In this document: positions 8,705 through 18,891 of the stretch, piece by piece
How positions within the stretch are numbered: the stretch's first letter is position 1
How the letters are laid out: the number at the start of each line of letters is the position of its first letter
DNA from: Megasphaera sp. MJR8396C
GTDB lineage: Bacteria; Bacillota; Negativicutes; Veillonellales; Megasphaeraceae
Reading direction: 5' to 3'
Assembly (NCBI RefSeq): GCF_001546855.1
Contig: NZ_KQ958151.1
Coordinates: forward strand, 17,522-81,521
Length of the DNA: 64,000 nt
Translations under genes and position numbers: made by a program
The notes under the pieces: generated by a model
Told to the model about the DNA's origin: nothing
What the model saw: the letters and a program-made list of their open reading frames with translations, nothing else
Databases searched by the model: none

Positions 8705-9442
8705 ATGATTTATACTTACGATGGAAGTTTTTTCGGATACCTGTCGGCCGTCTTTGACGCCTGGCATGATGGCCTCGGCCAGGTGGAAGATATCTGTTTA
8801 GAAAGGGATGCGGCATCGCTTTTTTCAGCGCCGCATTTCGTTGCGACCGACGACAGCAAGGCCCGGCGCATCCTCGATGCACTCCTCATGCAGTGTGGTC
8901 CGAAGGCCTGCCACTATTTTTACTACGCCTTTTTGTCGGAGCCGAAACGAGGCGGGCTTACCTTACTGGGGTATTTGAGAAAGGCCTTTTATTATAAGCT
9001 GGCCTTCCTCGACCACCGCAGCGAGGCCGATATTTGGACGGTATGCCAATGGGCGAGAAAGACCGGCAACGAGCGCCATAAATTGCTGGGCCTGGCCCGT
9101 TTTCAGGAACTGTCGGACGGCATGCTGTACTGCCGGCTGAAGCCGACGTGCTGCGTCGTGCCGGTCATGGTCCCGCACTTTGTCCGCCGCCTTCCCGGCG
9201 AACGCTGGGTCCTCCATGACATAAGGCGGGGCTTTGGCGTTTACTACGATCGGGAAAAACCGATCATGGTTACCATTCCCGACGTACAGGCTGGGCCGGA
9301 ATTGTCGGCCGATGAGCTGGCTATTGAACGGGCCTGGCAGAATTATTACCGTACGATTGCCATCCCGTCGCGGAAAAATGAGGCCCTGCGCCGCAGTTTT
9401 ATGCCTAAAAAATATTGGCCCACACTCATTGAAATGAAGTGA
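8705..9442 (+). CDS. Probable DNA metabolism protein, TIGR03915/DUF4130 type
   Basis: A 245-residue partner of the upstream radical SAM protein, in the same operon. It has the family's hallmarks: a short N-terminal segment MIYTYDGSFFGYLSAVFDAWH, a central helical region, and a C-terminal half typical of DUF4130 (GERWVLHDIRRGFGVYYDRE, then a final KYWPTLIEM). Relatives are sometimes fused to uracil-DNA-glycosylase domains; no UDG domain is present here. The biochemical activity is not established. Confidence 0.85.
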   Translation: MIYTYDGSFFGYLSAVFDAWHDGLGQVEDICLERDAASLFSAPHFVATDDSKARRILDALLMQCGPKACHYFYYAFLSEPKRGGLTLLGYLRKAFYYKLAFLDHRSEADIWTVCQWARKTGNERHKLLGLARFQELSDGMLYCRLKPTCCVVPVMVPHFVRRLPGERWVLHDIRRGFGVYYDREKPIMVTIPDVQAGPELSADELAIERAWQNYYRTIAIPSRKNEALRRSFMPKKYWPTLIEMK

Positions 9443-9474
9443 AAAAAAGTATTTCTTTTTCCCGGCACTTGTTA

Positions 9475-9480
9475 TATAAT
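9475..9480 (+). promoter_or_regulatory. -10 element for DUF1934-argS
   Basis: TATAAT lies 37 bases upstream of the TTG start. The region 17 bases upstream reads TTTCTT, a weak -35. Confidence 0.45.
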
Positions 9481-9517
9481 AGTAACATTGGATTGGTGAT
9501 AGGAAAGGTGGAATACA

Positions 9518-9946
9518 TTGAAACCTGTCTTAGTAAGTGTACAGAGTATCCAACGCGACCCGGAAGGGCAAGAGCTGAAAATAGAGCTCGTTTCCGAAGG
9601 CAAGTATTACGTTAAAGACGGTACCCAGTATATCGTCTACGAAGAAAGCGAATTGACGGAAATGAAAGGCGTTACGACGGTCATTAAGGTCTTACCCGGA
9701 GGGTCCGTCTTATTGTTGTGTCTAGGGAAACTTCGCCAGCGTCAGGAATTTCATAAGGGAAAGGTAACCTATTCCCAGTATGAAACACCGGTTGGCACTT
9801 TTGACGTGAAGATGAAAACCTATGAGTGCCGTGCCGATCTTCAGGATGGAATCGGCACGATTTACTTGGGCTATGACGTCCATATTGAAGAAATCAGTTC
9901 CATGTATACTCAATTAACCATAACTGTGCAGGAGGATAAAGCGTAA
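9518..9946 (+). CDS. DUF1934 domain-containing beta-barrel protein
   Basis: A 142-residue small cytoplasmic protein beginning at a TTG codon behind AAAGGTGG. Its pattern (VSVQSIQRDPEGQELKIELVSEG, later YEESELTEMKGVTTVIKV, and TYEC..DLQDGIGTIYLGYDVHI) matches the DUF1934/YwiB calycin-like family, which is found next to argS across Firmicutes. The stop overlaps the argS start by one base, so the two are translationally coupled. No ligand is known. Confidence 0.85.
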   Translation: MKPVLVSVQSIQRDPEGQELKIELVSEGKYYVKDGTQYIVYEESELTEMKGVTTVIKVLPGGSVLLLCLGKLRQRQEFHKGKVTYSQYETPVGTFDVKMKTYECRADLQDGIGTIYLGYDVHIEEISSMYTQLTITVQEDKA

Positions 9947-11610
9947 TGGAAATGAAGGATTTATTGAAGCAGGGGATTACGGAAGCCTTGAAGAAGGCTA
10001 TGGATAAAGGGACGCTCCCGGCCGGTGACTATCCTGATGTCGCCTTAGAAGTGCCGCCGCAGAAAGAATTCGGCGATTTTGCCAGCAATATCGCCATGCA
10101 GTCGGCCCGCGTCGCCCATAAAGCCCCGAAACTCATTGCCCAGGCCATTGTCGATGAAATGGATTATCCCTGGCTGGAACGGGCTGAAATCGCCGGAGCC
10201 GGCTTCATAAACTTCTTTCTGAAGAACGACGTCATTTACGATACGCTGAAACAAATCCTGGCCGCCGGTGATGCCTATGGGAAGGCTCCGCTGCGCGAAG
10301 ACGATTCGGTTCAGGTCGAGTATGTCAGTGCCAATCCGACGGGCCCGCTTCACGTCGGTCATGGCCGCGGCGCCGCCTACGGCAGCACCCTGGTCAATCT
10401 CCTGCGGGCCGCCGGCTATAACGTCCAGGCAGAATACTATATCAACGATGCCGGCAACCAGATGAATAATTTGGCGGCTTCGGTCAATGCTCGGTACTTG
10501 GAACTTTTGGGCCGGCCATCTGAAATTCCGGAAAACGGCTATCATGGCCACGACATCATCGAAACGGCTCAGGCCATCATCGATCAGGATGGCGATAAGT
10601 ACCTTGACATGCCGGAAGAAGAACGGCTTACCCTGTTTAAAGATCGGGCCTATGTCGAAAAGCTGAAGGCCCTTAAACGGGATTTGGAACATTTTAATGT
10701 TTCTTATGACAACTGGTTCAGTGAACGGACTCTCCATCCGGACGCCATCAAGGCGGCCTGCGATGTCCTGCAGGGCCGGGGAAAGATCTATGAAAAAGAC
10801 GGGGCCTTGTGGCTGAAATCGACGGATTACGGCGACGATAAGGACCGCGTCGTCATCCGCGATAACGGGGTTCCGACGTATTTGGCCGCCGATATTGCCT
10901 ATCATAAGAATAAGTATGATCGGGGCTTTAAGACCATGATTAATATTTGGGGCGCCGATCATCACGGCTACGTAGCCCGCGTCAAGGCGGCTATGGCCGC
11001 CCTTGGCTATGACACGGCTCAGCTGGAAGTGTTGTTACTGCAGATGGTAAGCCTCTTCCGGGATGGACAGCAGGTCAAGATGAGCAAGCGTACCGGTCAG
11101 GCCATTACACTGAACGAACTCATCGAAGAAGTCGGCACCGATGCGGCCCGTTACTTCTTCATCATGCGGTCCCTCGATACGCAGCTCGATTTCGATTTGG
11201 ATTTGGCTAAATCGCACAGCAACGAAAACCCTGTTTACTATATCCAGTATGCCCATGCCCGGATTTACAGCATCTATCGGCAGGCGAAAGAAGCCGGTGC
11301 CGATCTCGACAGTAACTGGTCCGACGTCAAATGGGATACCTTGACCAATGACTATGAATTGGAATTGATCAAGAAGATGGCTGCGTTCCCGGAAGAAATC
11401 CAGAATGCGGCTCGTGAACGGGCACCGCACCGCATCGCTCATTTCGTTCACGAACTGGCCAGCTTGTTCCATGCTTTCTATAATCATTGCCGTATCATTC
11501 AGGAAGACAAGGATTTGGAAAAAGCACGGCTGGCCCTGGTCACGGCTGTACGCATTACCATTGCCAACAGCCTGGCAATTTTAGGGGTTTCTGCTCCTGA
11601 AAAAATGTAA
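9946..11610 (+). CDS. argS: Arginyl-tRNA synthetase
   Basis: A 554-residue class I aminoacyl-tRNA synthetase, normal length. The N-terminal Add1 domain is followed by the catalytic core with the HIGH-like motif (PTGPLHVGHGRG, about residue 133) and KMSK at about residue 377 (QVKMSKRTG), then the DALR anticodon-binding domain to the C-terminus. It charges tRNA-Arg in the cytoplasm. The start could be the ATG at 9946 or the in-frame ATG two codons later; 9946 overlaps the previous stop. Confidence 0.97.
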   Translation: MEMKDLLKQGITEALKKAMDKGTLPAGDYPDVALEVPPQKEFGDFASNIAMQSARVAHKAPKLIAQAIVDEMDYPWLERAEIAGAGFINFFLKNDVIYDTLKQILAAGDAYGKAPLREDDSVQVEYVSANPTGPLHVGHGRGAAYGSTLVNLLRAAGYNVQAEYYINDAGNQMNNLAASVNARYLELLGRPSEIPENGYHGHDIIETAQAIIDQDGDKYLDMPEEERLTLFKDRAYVEKLKALKRDLEHFNVSYDNWFSERTLHPDAIKAACDVLQGRGKIYEKDGALWLKSTDYGDDKDRVVIRDNGVPTYLAADIAYHKNKYDRGFKTMINIWGADHHGYVARVKAAMAALGYDTAQLEVLLLQMVSLFRDGQQVKMSKRTGQAITLNELIEEVGTDAARYFFIMRSLDTQLDFDLDLAKSHSNENPVYYIQYAHARIYSIYRQAKEAGADLDSNWSDVKWDTLTNDYELELIKKMAAFPEEIQNAARERAPHRIAHFVHELASLFHAFYNHCRIIQEDKDLEKARLALVTAVRITIANSLAILGVSAPEKM

Positions 11611-11670
11611 TATAATTAAATGATAAGTTATGGAATAGATTTTGATTCGCAGTGGGCAGAAGCTCGATAG

Positions 11671-13287
<1,617 letters not shown>

Positions 13288-13310
13288 TAAAGCGAAGCGC
13301 TTATCAATGT

Positions 13311-13344
13311 AAAAAAGGACGTCCCTTTTCGGGGCGTCCTTTTT
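13311..13344 (+). terminator. Terminator after pyrG
   Basis: AAAAAAGGACGTCCC and GGGGCGTCCTTTTT form a GC-rich stem with a short TTTTC loop and a T-tract. Confidence 0.85.
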
Positions 13345-13847
13345 ACGTGCTGTATATTTTCGTGAATCTTGCAAATATCGTATAAATTCTGCGCGGCCAT
13401 TCTAATTTCGGGATGCAAGGTATAAAGATACATTGGACATGGTGCATCATGTCATATCTGAATATAATATACATAATATATGTGCCTGGTGGAACATATA
13501 TCAAAACGTTATTTTCTTTAAAAATGTGATAAATTCAGATATCTGAAAATGGGTTTGTAAACTATTTATTTGTTATTCCGTTTCCTTGAAAATCCCATAA
13601 AATGGCCATTTATACTATACAAAATAGGTGTCGTATGAAGAAATGTAAACCAAAATATCTTTTTAAATTCGGACGACGTTGGGCTTATTTTTCTTTCGCA
13701 TTGCATATCATAAAAATAAGTTAAATGTGAAACTTTGCTCCGATTTTCACATTGAATAATACGCTACATAATGATATAATGTAAGCGATTGGAAGCATGA
13801 TTCATGTTTTTATTATTTTTCATTATATAATAATGAGGTGATTTTTG
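13345..13847 (+). other. Long AT-rich intergenic region upstream of rnf
   Basis: About 500 bases without a supported gene, more AT-rich than its surroundings. It holds a 14-bp perfect palindrome TTCAGATATCTGAA (13534-13547). A 10-bp block, ATATCTGAAT (13454-13463), is repeated in inverted form at 13533-13542. A second weak promoter (TTGAAA near 13586, TATACT near 13611) is followed by a 29-codon open frame at 13635-13724. The proximal rnf promoter is at 13752-13780. The arrangement suggests extended transcriptional control of the Rnf operon. Confidence 0.5.
13752..13780 (+). promoter_or_regulatory. Promoter of the rnf operon
   Basis: TTGAAT at 13752-13757 and an exact TATAAT at 13775-13780, separated by 17 bases. 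The rnfC start lies about 65 bases downstream. Confidence 0.75.
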
Positions 13848-15203
13848 ATGTTGAATACCTTTAAACGAGGTGGGGTCCATCCTGACGATGGCAAGATCTA
13901 TGCAAAAGACAAAGCCATAGAAACCCCGGCAGTACCGGCTCAAGTCGTCATTCCCATGAGCCAGCACTTTGGTGCCCCCTGTACACCGACCGTCAAAGTT
14001 GGCGATATGGTTAAAAAGGGACAGCTTATCGGGACCAGTGACGCATTCTTGCATGCCGACATTCATGCATCTACGTCCGGCAAAGTCATCAAAGTTGCGC
14101 CGATGCCGCACAACATGATGGTTCAGTGCATGGCTGTCGTCATCGAAGCAGATGGTAAGGATGAATGGGTTGAAGGACTTCCCGAAGCTCACGACTGGAA
14201 ACAGCTCGACAGCAAAGAAATCCTGGAACTCATCAAAAAAGCTGGCGTCGTCGGCTGCGGCGGTGCTACCTTCCCGGCTCATGTCAAACTGGCTCCGAAC
14301 AAACCGGTTGATACCTTCATCGTCAATGGCGCCGAATGCGAACCGTATCTGACCTGTGACTACCGTGCGATGGTAGAAAAGGAAACGACGGATAAACTCG
14401 TAACGGGCGTCCAGATCTGCATGAAAGTGCTCGGAATTAAAACTGCTTTCATCGGAATCGAAGACAACAAACCGGAAGCCATCCAGAACCTGACCGAAGC
14501 TTTCAAAGATATTCCCGAAGTTACGGTTGTTGCCTGCAAGACCAAGTATCCTCAGGGTGCTGAAAAAATGATGATCGAAGCCTGCACGGGCCGTCAGGTC
14601 GAACCGGGCGGACTCCCGATGAACGTCGGCTGCGTCGTCAGCAACGTCGGCACGGTCATCGCTATCACCGATGCTGTCTGTCAGGGTATTCCTTTCATCG
14701 AACGCCTCACGACCGTTACGGGTGACTGCATCAAAGAACCGAAAAACCTCCGTCTTCGCATTGGTACTACCTTCCAGGAAGTTATTGACTACTGTGGCGG
14801 CTTTACGGAAAAACCGGATCGCCTGATCGCCGGCGGCCCGATGATGGGGCTGGCCCAGTATCAGCTCGACGTACCTGTTACCAAAGGTGCTTCCGGTATC
14901 CTGGCTCTCTCTCCGGAAAAATGCCAGGCCGGCGAAGAATCTCCTTGCATCCGCTGCGGCCGCTGCGTAGAAGCATGTCCGATGGGCCTCGTTCCGAGTC
15001 AGCTCAGCATCTTCTCGTCCTGCCAGGCTTGGGATAAATGCATGGAATACGGCGTCATGAACTGTGTCGAATGCGGCAGCTGTGTCTATACCTGCCCGGC
15101 AAAACGCAATATTGTCCAGTATATCCGCAATGCAAAAGGTCAGTGCAAAGCTATTCAGCGCGAAGCGCAGGCGAAAGCAGAAGCACAGAAAGCCAATAAC
15201 TAA
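13848..15203 (+). CDS. rnfC: Rnf complex subunit RnfC
   Basis: A 451-residue peripheral subunit of the ion-translocating ferredoxin:NAD+ oxidoreductase. It is thought to hold the NADH/FMN site and two [4Fe-4S] clusters. Two cluster motifs are visible near the C-terminus, CIRCGRCVEACP and CVECGSCVYTCP. The N-terminus has the RnfC barrel-sandwich region (HFGAPCTPTVKVGDMVKKGQ). The ATG at 13848, behind TGAGGTGA, is preferred to an in-frame TTG one codon earlier. It is the first gene of rnfCDGEAB-apbE. Confidence 0.96.
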   Translation: MLNTFKRGGVHPDDGKIYAKDKAIETPAVPAQVVIPMSQHFGAPCTPTVKVGDMVKKGQLIGTSDAFLHADIHASTSGKVIKVAPMPHNMMVQCMAVVIEADGKDEWVEGLPEAHDWKQLDSKEILELIKKAGVVGCGGATFPAHVKLAPNKPVDTFIVNGAECEPYLTCDYRAMVEKETTDKLVTGVQICMKVLGIKTAFIGIEDNKPEAIQNLTEAFKDIPEVTVVACKTKYPQGAEKMMIEACTGRQVEPGGLPMNVGCVVSNVGTVIAITDAVCQGIPFIERLTTVTGDCIKEPKNLRLRIGTTFQEVIDYCGGFTEKPDRLIAGGPMMGLAQYQLDVPVTKGASGILALSPEKCQAGEESPCIRCGRCVEACPMGLVPSQLSIFSSCQAWDKCMEYGVMNCVECGSCVYTCPAKRNIVQYIRNAKGQCKAIQREAQAKAEAQKANN

Positions 15204-15220
15204 TTGGAAGAAGGGATATC

Positions 15221-16258
15221 ATGAGTCCAGAAGCTAAAGGACAAACAAATGGAAAGGATGCTAAAGACATGCAGGAAATTAAACTTACCGTAGCATCTTC
15301 ACCGCATGTTCGCTGTAACGAAACCATTCCTAAGATCATGTGGAATGTTGTTGCCGCTCTCGTACCGGCTGCTGCGTTCGGCGTTTACTATTTCGGTGTC
15401 AATGCTCTCGTCAATATCATCGTCGCAATTGTCTCGGCTGTTATCTTTGAATTCTTATGGGAAAAGGCGATGCACAAACGCATCACCATTACCGACGGCT
15501 CCGCTGTCATCACCGGCCTTCTGTTGGCTATGACCTGTCCTCCGAGCCTTCCTTGGTGGATGAGCATCGTCGGTTCCTTCCTGGCTATCGTCGTCTGTAA
15601 ACAAGCGATGGGCGGCCTTGGCTACAATATCTTCAACCCGGCTCACGTCGGCCGTGCAGGCCTGATGGTTTCCTGGCCGGTCGCTATGACCACCTGGACC
15701 CAGCTCAACGGTACGGTCATCGACGGCGTCGCCGGTGCAACTCCTTTGAACGTTTTCAAACACGGCGGTTCCGATGCCCTGTTCCAGCTCTTCGGCACGA
15801 ACGATTGGAGCAGCATCTATCAGAGCCTGTTCTTCGGATTCCGTAACGGTTCCCTCGGCGAAACCTCTACGGTACTCCTCATCCTCGGCGGTTTATGGCT
15901 GATCTACAAAGGCTATGTTAACTGGCAGGTCCCGGTCGTTATGATCGCAACGGTCGGTATCCTCACCGGTGCCGTATACGGCAGTGCAAACGTTGCCCTC
16001 TTCCAGATGATGGCAGGCGGCCTTATCATTGGTGCTTTCTTCATGGCAACCGATATGGTCACGGCTCCGATTACCGTTAAAGGTCAGGTCATCTTCGCAT
16101 TAGGCTGCGGCCTCATTACGGTTTTGATCCGTGTACTCGGCGGTTATCCTGAAGGGGTTTGCTACTCCATCTTGCTCATGAATACCTTGACTCCGCTCAT
16201 CGACCGTTTGGTAAAACCGACTGTCTTTGGTGCGGTAAAGACAAAGGGGGCTAAATAA
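15221..16258 (+). CDS. rnfD: Rnf complex subunit RnfD
   Basis: A 345-residue integral membrane subunit with about nine helices. The covalent FMN attachment threonine lies in the motif DGVAGATPLN (about residue 175), the S/T-G-A-T type site that ApbE modifies; apbE is the last gene of this operon. The first ATG (15221) has a weak GAAGGG site, and an internal ATG at 15269 (MQEIKLTVASSPHVR) would remove 16 residues not typical of the family, so the true start is uncertain. Confidence 0.94.
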   Translation: MSPEAKGQTNGKDAKDMQEIKLTVASSPHVRCNETIPKIMWNVVAALVPAAAFGVYYFGVNALVNIIVAIVSAVIFEFLWEKAMHKRITITDGSAVITGLLLAMTCPPSLPWWMSIVGSFLAIVVCKQAMGGLGYNIFNPAHVGRAGLMVSWPVAMTTWTQLNGTVIDGVAGATPLNVFKHGGSDALFQLFGTNDWSSIYQSLFFGFRNGSLGETSTVLLILGGLWLIYKGYVNWQVPVVMIATVGILTGAVYGSANVALFQMMAGGLIIGAFFMATDMVTAPITVKGQVIFALGCGLITVLIRVLGGYPEGVCYSILLMNTLTPLIDRLVKPTVFGAVKTKGAK

Positions 16259-16259
16259 A

Positions 16260-16811
16260 ATGGCAGACAAAAACGAAAGCGGGATCTTTAAGGTCGCGAT
16301 GAACCTTATCCTCACCTGCCTTGTTTCCGGTTGCATTATCGGTGTCGTTTTCTTCATCACCGGCCCGATCGCTACGGCAAAAGCAGAACAGATGAAACAG
16401 GATTCGATGAAGACCCTCGTTCCCGATGCTGACAAATTCGTTCCTGTACAGGGCGAAGAAGATACGTTTATTGCTGAAAAAGGCGGCCAGAAAGTCGCTT
16501 ATATCATCCCGACGGCTCCGAAAGGTTACGGCGGCCCGATCAAATTGTTGACGGCTGTATCCATGGACGGCACGGTTATGGACTACACGGTCCTCGAAGC
16601 CAATGAAACGCCGGGCCTCGGTGATAAAGGCGCAAAATCTCCGTTTAAAGATCAGTTCAAAGGCAAGAAAATTGCCGGTCTTGAAGTCACAAAGGACAGA
16701 AGTGCAAAAGATAAGATCCAGGCATTGACTGGTGCAACGATTTCTTCCCGTGCCTTCACCTTGGGCGTTAAAGAGGCTGTTGAAAAAGCAGCACAGATGG
16801 GGGGTAAATAA
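16260..16811 (+). CDS. rnfG: Rnf complex subunit RnfG
   Basis: A 183-residue protein with one N-terminal membrane helix (about residues 13-35) and an extracytoplasmic FMN-binding domain. The flavinylation motif TGAT occurs near the C-terminus (IQALTGATISSRAF), with FMN expected on its second threonine. It begins one base after the rnfD stop codon, consistent with coupled translation. Confidence 0.95.
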   Translation: MADKNESGIFKVAMNLILTCLVSGCIIGVVFFITGPIATAKAEQMKQDSMKTLVPDADKFVPVQGEEDTFIAEKGGQKVAYIIPTAPKGYGGPIKLLTAVSMDGTVMDYTVLEANETPGLGDKGAKSPFKDQFKGKKIAGLEVTKDRSAKDKIQALTGATISSRAFTLGVKEAVEKAAQMGGK

Positions 16812-16813
16812 TA

Positions 16814-17437
16814 ATGAATCTTTGGAAAATCTTTACTAGAGGCATTATTGAAGAAAACCCGTACTTCGTCTTGGCCTTGAGCCTGTGCCCGGGCCTTGCT
16901 GTAACGACGAGCATCGTCAACGGTTTGACCATGGGCTTTACGGTATGGTTCGTTATTACCGCCAACAACGTCGTCGTTTCGATCATTCACAAATTGATCA
17001 ACAAAAAAGTACGTATTCCGGTTTATATTACATGTATCGCAACAATCGTAACCTGTGTACAGTTGTTCTTACAGGCTTATGCTCCTGATCTGTACAAAGC
17101 CCTCGGCGTATACCTCGACCTGGTCGTCGTATTTGCTATCATCCTGGCTCGTGCTGAATCGGTCGCATCGAAAAACGGCGTCGTCGTTTCCTTCCTCGAT
17201 GGCATGGGCATGGGCATGGGCTTCACCATTGCTATGTTCATCATTTCCTGCATCCGTGAAGTCATCGGCAACGGCACCTTCTTTGGTCTCGAAGTATTCG
17301 GTCCGTCTTACCAGCCGGCTCTGATCATGGCACTGCCGCCCGGAGCTTTCATGCTGATCGGTTTCATCATGGCTGGATTCAAGATTTGGAATGAACGTGT
17401 TGAAAGACAGAGACAACTGAAAGGGAGTGAAGGATAA
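16814..17437 (+). CDS. rnfE: Rnf complex subunit RnfE
   Basis: A 207-residue integral membrane subunit with six predicted helices, of usual length. It shows the RnfE/NqrD-family start (NPYFVLALSLCPGLAVTT) and a central conserved ARAESVASKNGVVVSFLDG region. RnfE and RnfA form the inverted pair that holds a membrane [2Fe-2S] centre. The stop overlaps the rnfA ATG by one base. Confidence 0.95.
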   Translation: MNLWKIFTRGIIEENPYFVLALSLCPGLAVTTSIVNGLTMGFTVWFVITANNVVVSIIHKLINKKVRIPVYITCIATIVTCVQLFLQAYAPDLYKALGVYLDLVVVFAIILARAESVASKNGVVVSFLDGMGMGMGFTIAMFIISCIREVIGNGTFFGLEVFGPSYQPALIMALPPGAFMLIGFIMAGFKIWNERVERQRQLKGSEG

Positions 17438-18009
17438 TGGAATACTTTACGCTGTTTATCGGGGCTGTCTTGATTAACAACTTCGTATTGACCAAGTTCC
17501 TCGGCTTGTGTATCTTCTTCGGCGTTTCGAAAAACTTGAACGCTTCGGTCGGCATGGGTTTTGCTGTTACGGCCGTTATCACCTTGAGTACCATCTTAGC
17601 TTGGAGCCTGTACAACTGGGTCCTCGTTCCGCTTAACCTGACCTTCTTACGGACGATTTCCTTCGTTATCCTGATTGCAAGTTTCGTACAGCTGTTGGAA
17701 ATCATCATCAAGAAACAGTCTCCGACACTGTATAACATGTGGGGGATTTACCTCATGCTGATCGCGACGAACTGTATCGTTCTGTCCGTTCCGGTCATCA
17801 GTGTTACCAGTGGCTATAATTTCCTCGAAAACATCATCTTTGCTGTCGGTGCCGGCATTGGTTTCGCCATTGCTCTTATCCTGATGGCAAGCTGCCGTGA
17901 AAAAATGGATTTTGCCGATATCCCGCATGCTATGAAGGGGACACCGATCGCCTTTGTCCTTGCAGGCATGATGTCCTTGGCATTCCTTGGCTTCTCCGGC
18001 ATGATTTAA
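17437..18009 (+). CDS. rnfA: Rnf complex subunit RnfA
   Basis: A 190-residue integral membrane subunit with six helices. The N-terminus (NNFVLTKFLGLCIFFGVSKN) and the IYLMLIATNCIVLSVP segment are family signatures, each with a cysteine proposed to ligate the intramembrane iron-sulphur centre shared with RnfE. Six-gene Rnf operons of this order are typical of anaerobic Firmicutes. Confidence 0.96.
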   Translation: MEYFTLFIGAVLINNFVLTKFLGLCIFFGVSKNLNASVGMGFAVTAVITLSTILAWSLYNWVLVPLNLTFLRTISFVILIASFVQLLEIIIKKQSPTLYNMWGIYLMLIATNCIVLSVPVISVTSGYNFLENIIFAVGAGIGFAIALILMASCREKMDFADIPHAMKGTPIAFVLAGMMSLAFLGFSGMI

Positions 18010-18033
18010 GGCAAAAGGAGTTGAAAACTGATT

Positions 18034-18888
18034 ATGGATTACTCATTTATTGCGATCATGGCCGTCGTTGTCATGGTTTGTATCGGCCTTGTATTCGGTT
18101 TTATCCTTGCAAGTGCTGACAAGAAATTCGCTATGGAAGAAAATCCGCTCATCGGCGAAGTAAAAGAAGCACTGCCTCAGGGCCAGTGCGGTGCTTGTGG
18201 ATTTGCCGGCTGTGCAAAATATGCGGAAGCTGTTGTACTTGACCCCGATGTTGCTCCGAACCTCTGTGTTCCCGGCAAGGCTGAAGTTGCTGAAATCGTT
18301 GCTAAATTGACCGGTAAGATTGCCGAAGCTACGGAACCGAAATTTGCTCATGTCAAATGCCGCGGCGGCAATGGCATCGCAAAATTGGCTTATGAATACA
18401 AAGGTGTTCATGACTGTGCTGCTGCAAAGATCATTCAGCAGGGTCCGAAATTCTGTAAGTTCGGTTGTTTAGGTTTTGGTAACTGCACCCGTTCCTGCCC
18501 CTTCGGTGCTATGCACATGGGCGAAGACGGACTGCCGGTTATCGACAAACGTCTCTGCACGGGCTGCGGCAAATGCGCTTCCATTTGCCCGAACCACGTC
18601 ATCGAATTGCTTCCGATCAGTGCTAAAGTTGCCATCAGCTGCAGCTCCAAAGATTTTGGTGCCGCTGCTATGAAGAACTGCAAAGCAATGTGCATCGGCT
18701 GCGGTTCCTGCATGCGTAACTGCTCCCATCAGGAAGAAGGCGCTATCAAGATCGTCGACCATTTGGCCGTCGTCAATCAGGCTGTCTGCCACAACTGCGA
18801 CAATGCTACCTGCATGACCAAGTGTCCGACAGGCGCTATCAATGAAATGATCAAAGGTTCTTTCAAGAAAGAAGAAAAAGTAGGTTAA
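18034..18888 (+). CDS. rnfB: Rnf complex subunit RnfB
   Basis: A 284-residue ferredoxin-accepting subunit. It has an N-terminal membrane anchor (about residues 4-27), then the RnfB cluster motif beginning GQCGACGFAGCAKYAEAVV. Further cysteine sets follow (FCKFGCLGFGNCTRSCP, CTGCGKCASICP, CIGCGSCMRNC, CHNCDNATCMTKCP). It would feed electrons from reduced ferredoxin into the complex. Start at 18034. Confidence 0.96.
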   Translation: MDYSFIAIMAVVVMVCIGLVFGFILASADKKFAMEENPLIGEVKEALPQGQCGACGFAGCAKYAEAVVLDPDVAPNLCVPGKAEVAEIVAKLTGKIAEATEPKFAHVKCRGGNGIAKLAYEYKGVHDCAAAKIIQQGPKFCKFGCLGFGNCTRSCPFGAMHMGEDGLPVIDKRLCTGCGKCASICPNHVIELLPISAKVAISCSSKDFGAAAMKNCKAMCIGCGSCMRNCSHQEEGAIKIVDHLAVVNQAVCHNCDNATCMTKCPTGAINEMIKGSFKKEEKVG

Positions 18889-18891
18889 TAG

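Noticed and set aside
10045..10965. 306-codon leftward frame opposite argS
   Set aside because: A shadow produced by codon bias of argS; argS has all class I motifs in the other frame.
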